DNA of 15,877 nucleotides from an uncultured Clostridia bacterium (GTDB lineage Bacteria > Bacillota > Clostridia > TANB77 > CAG-508): assembly GCA_947626205.1 (NCBI GenBank), contig CANQRO010000027.1, positions 1 to 15,877 of the forward strand. Direction: 5' to 3'. Below are positions 14,510 through 15,877 of the stretch, piece after piece. A program made the position numbers and the translations under genes. The notes beneath the pieces were generated by a model that saw only the letters and a list, made by a program, of their open reading frames with translations, was not told where the DNA came from and ran no database searches. Each line of letters opens with the position of its first letter. Within the stretch, counting starts at the first letter, position 1.

Positions 14510-15460
14510 ATGGTCAAAATCTATAATTCAGATTTAGAAACAAACCAATTAAAAGTAGTAGAAAAAATTGAAAAAGGTTGCTGGATTAATATGACAAATC
14601 CTACAGAACAAGAAATTAAAGATATATGTAAAAAAACAAAAATAGCAGAAGATTTTGTCCGATATTCACTAGATTATGAAGAAAAAGCGAGAATTGATGG
14701 AGAAGAAGAAGATGGAACAATTTTATTTATAATAGATGTTCCAATTATAGAAAAAGAAAATAATACAGAAATATATTCAACAATGCCATTAGGAATAATA
14801 GTTGTAAGAGACGATTATTTTATTACAGTATCATTAAAAAGCAATTTAGTTATAGAATATTTTGAAAAGAAAAAATTAAAAACACTTTCTACATATAAAA
14901 AAAGTAGATTTTTGTTCCAGATAATGTATAGTAATGCATCACATTATCTAACATATTTAAAACAAATAAATAAAGAAACAGAAATTGCAGAATCAATTTT
15001 AAAAACATCGATGAAAAATAGAGAATTATTAAAATTATTAAGCTTAGAAAAAAGTTTAGTGTATTTTACTACATCATTAAAATCAAATGAACTTGTAATG
15101 GAAAAAACATTAAGAGGCAAAATATTAAAATTATATGAAGAAGATGGAGACATACTTGAAGATGCAATCGTAGAAAATAAACAAGCAATAGAAATGAGTA
15201 AAATATACAGTGATATTTTAAATGGAACAATGGATGCATATGCATCAATAATTTCAAACAACTTAAATGGAGTAATGAAATTTTTAACATCAATTACAAT
15301 AATTTTGGCAATTCCTACCTTAATTGCCAGCCTTTGGGGAATGAATGTGCCAGTTCCATTTCAGCATAATCCATATGGATTTATAATATTAAGTTTAATT
15401 TGTATTTTAGTAACACTTATTGCAATATTATTATTAAAAAAGAGAGATTTATTAGATTAA
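14510..15460 (+). CDS. corA: CorA-family divalent metal ion transporter
   Basis: At 316 residues this is the normal length for the CorA family of pentameric Mg2+/Co2+ channels. The long N-terminal cytoplasmic domain contains charged helices (around 150-250). Two membrane helices close the protein: about 256-276 and 290-309. The first ends in the signature WGMN (276-279), with the usual GMN intact and W in place of the more common Y. The loop VPVPFQHNP follows and the tail KKRDLLD ends inside the cell. AGGGGTG is upstream of the ATG. It is monocistronic with its own promoter. No clear terminator follows, so some transcription could continue into the DUF378 gene. CorA membership is secure; whether it carries Mg2+, Co2+ or Zn2+ cannot be read from sequence. 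Confidence 0.92.
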   Translation: MVKIYNSDLETNQLKVVEKIEKGCWINMTNPTEQEIKDICKKTKIAEDFVRYSLDYEEKARIDGEEEDGTILFIIDVPIIEKENNTEIYSTMPLGIIVVRDDYFITVSLKSNLVIEYFEKKKLKTLSTYKKSRFLFQIMYSNASHYLTYLKQINKETEIAESILKTSMKNRELLKLLSLEKSLVYFTTSLKSNELVMEKTLRGKILKLYEEDGDILEDAIVENKQAIEMSKIYSDILNGTMDAYASIISNNLNGVMKFLTSITIILAIPTLIASLWGMNVPVPFQHNPYGFIILSLICILVTLIAILLLKKRDLLD

Positions 15461-15526
15461 AATAGTAATTTCATAAAAACAAAATAAAAAAATTTTGAAA
15501 AAACGAATAAAAATATTTTAAACGAT

Positions 15527-15532
15527 TATAAT
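15527..15532 (+). promoter_or_regulatory. -10 element before the DUF378 gene
   Basis: A consensus TATAAT lies 40 nt before the start codon at 15572. The nearest good -35 (TTGAAA, 15495-15500) is 26 bp away, which is too far, so only the -10 is supported. Confidence 0.35.
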
Positions 15533-15571
15533 ATTAGAGAAAATCTATCAAAAGATTGGAGTGACGAAAAC

Positions 15572-15763
15572 ATGAAAATAATTGATAAAATTGCTCTAGT
15601 ACTAGTAATCATAGGTGCAATAAACTGGGGATTAATAGGACTATTTAATTTCAATTTAGTTGAATTGATTTTTGGAAATATGACATTGCTTGCAAGAATT
15701 ATATATATATTAGTTGGAATATCAGGATTATGGGCAATTAAATTATTATTTGACCGCGACTAG
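15572..15763 (+). CDS. DUF378 family small membrane protein (YuzA-like)
   Basis: This 63-residue protein matches the DUF378 pattern along its whole length. A first membrane helix LVLVIIGAINWGLIGLF contains the typical INWGL motif. A short loop NLVELIFGNM follows, then a second helix IIYILVGISGLWAIKLLF. Both helices are short and the protein has almost no soluble part. TGGAGTGA precedes the ATG, and a terminator follows 3 nt after the stop codon. Its function is unknown across the family. It lies downstream of corA in the same direction, but a -10 box and over 100 nt separate them, so a shared role is not implied. Confidence 0.9.
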   Translation: MKIIDKIALVLVIIGAINWGLIGLFNFNLVELIFGNMTLLARIIYILVGISGLWAIKLLFDRD

Positions 15764-15765
15764 TT

Positions 15766-15800
15766 AAAAAGATGGTTGTTTATTAGCAATCATCTTTTTT
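15766..15800 (+). terminator. intrinsic terminator of the DUF378 gene
   Basis: AAAAAGATGGTTG (15766-15778) pairs with CAATCATCTTTTT (15787-15799) with one G-T wobble and an 8-nt loop, ending in six T. Confidence 0.88.
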
Positions 15801-15843
15801 AATATAAATGGTAAAATTAAATTACCGTTTTTATAAAAATAAA

Positions 15844-15872
15844 AAGACACATAATTAAACTTATGATACAAT
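15844..15872 (+). promoter_or_regulatory. possible promoter reading out of the window
   Basis: AAGACA (15844-15849) and TACAAT (15867-15872) are 17 bp apart, with TGA just before the -10. It would drive a gene beyond position 15877. A weak 9-bp hairpin (15806-15814 with 15822-15830) lies between it and the preceding terminator. Confidence 0.4.
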
Positions 15873-15877
15873 GTTGG

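Overview
The window is very AT-rich, with short intergenic gaps, strong AGGAGG-type ribosome binding sites, TTGACA/TATAAT promoters (several with an extended TGn -10) and many A/T-flanked intrinsic terminators. Tryptophan is read from TGG and the reading frames close normally with the standard code. A VanW/G5 protein, a DUF378 protein, MacB-type ABC pairs and a clostridial-looking EF-P-type reductase point to a low-GC Bacillota, most likely an uncultured Clostridia member. That placement is inference from gene content only.

Layout. Positions 1-70 are the 3' part of a tRNA-Thr(UGU), followed by two hairpins and an SDR oxidoreductase (261-986). A shared bidirectional terminator separates it from a convergent stand-alone carbohydrate-binding-module protein (1026-1493, minus). 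Next is a phage-style regulatory pair: an HTH plus S24-domain repressor (1580-2149, minus) facing a 66-residue HTH protein (2319-2519, plus). The gap between them holds two good divergent promoters and related GACAAAT-type repeats. A membrane-anchored VanW/G5 envelope protein (2608-4203) follows.

A complete tRNA-Lys(CUU) lies at 4380-4455. Beyond it, on the minus strand, is a large von Willebrand A-domain surface protein with a sorting-signal-like C-terminus (4744-7189). It is split by a frameshift near 6791-6852. A 14-bp near-copy of the tRNA-Lys 3' end (13 of 14 identical) occurs again at 7525-7538, so the adhesin segment looks like a small islet inserted at the tRNA gene. The 420-bp gap beside it is rich in palindromes.

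Positions 7612-12322 (minus) are a two-gene operon of MacB/FtsX-type ABC half-transporters, each with a fused ATPase. On the plus strand, 12509-14355 is a two-gene operon of an uncharacterised ATP-grasp-like ligase and a histidine phosphatase. Then come a CorA-type metal channel (14510-15460) and a small DUF378 membrane protein (15572-15763).

Most of the window is ordinary chromosome carrying envelope, transport and housekeeping genes. The parts most worth a second look are the divergent repressor switch, the tRNA-bounded broken adhesin islet, the ATP-grasp/phosphatase pair and the lone carbohydrate-binding protein.
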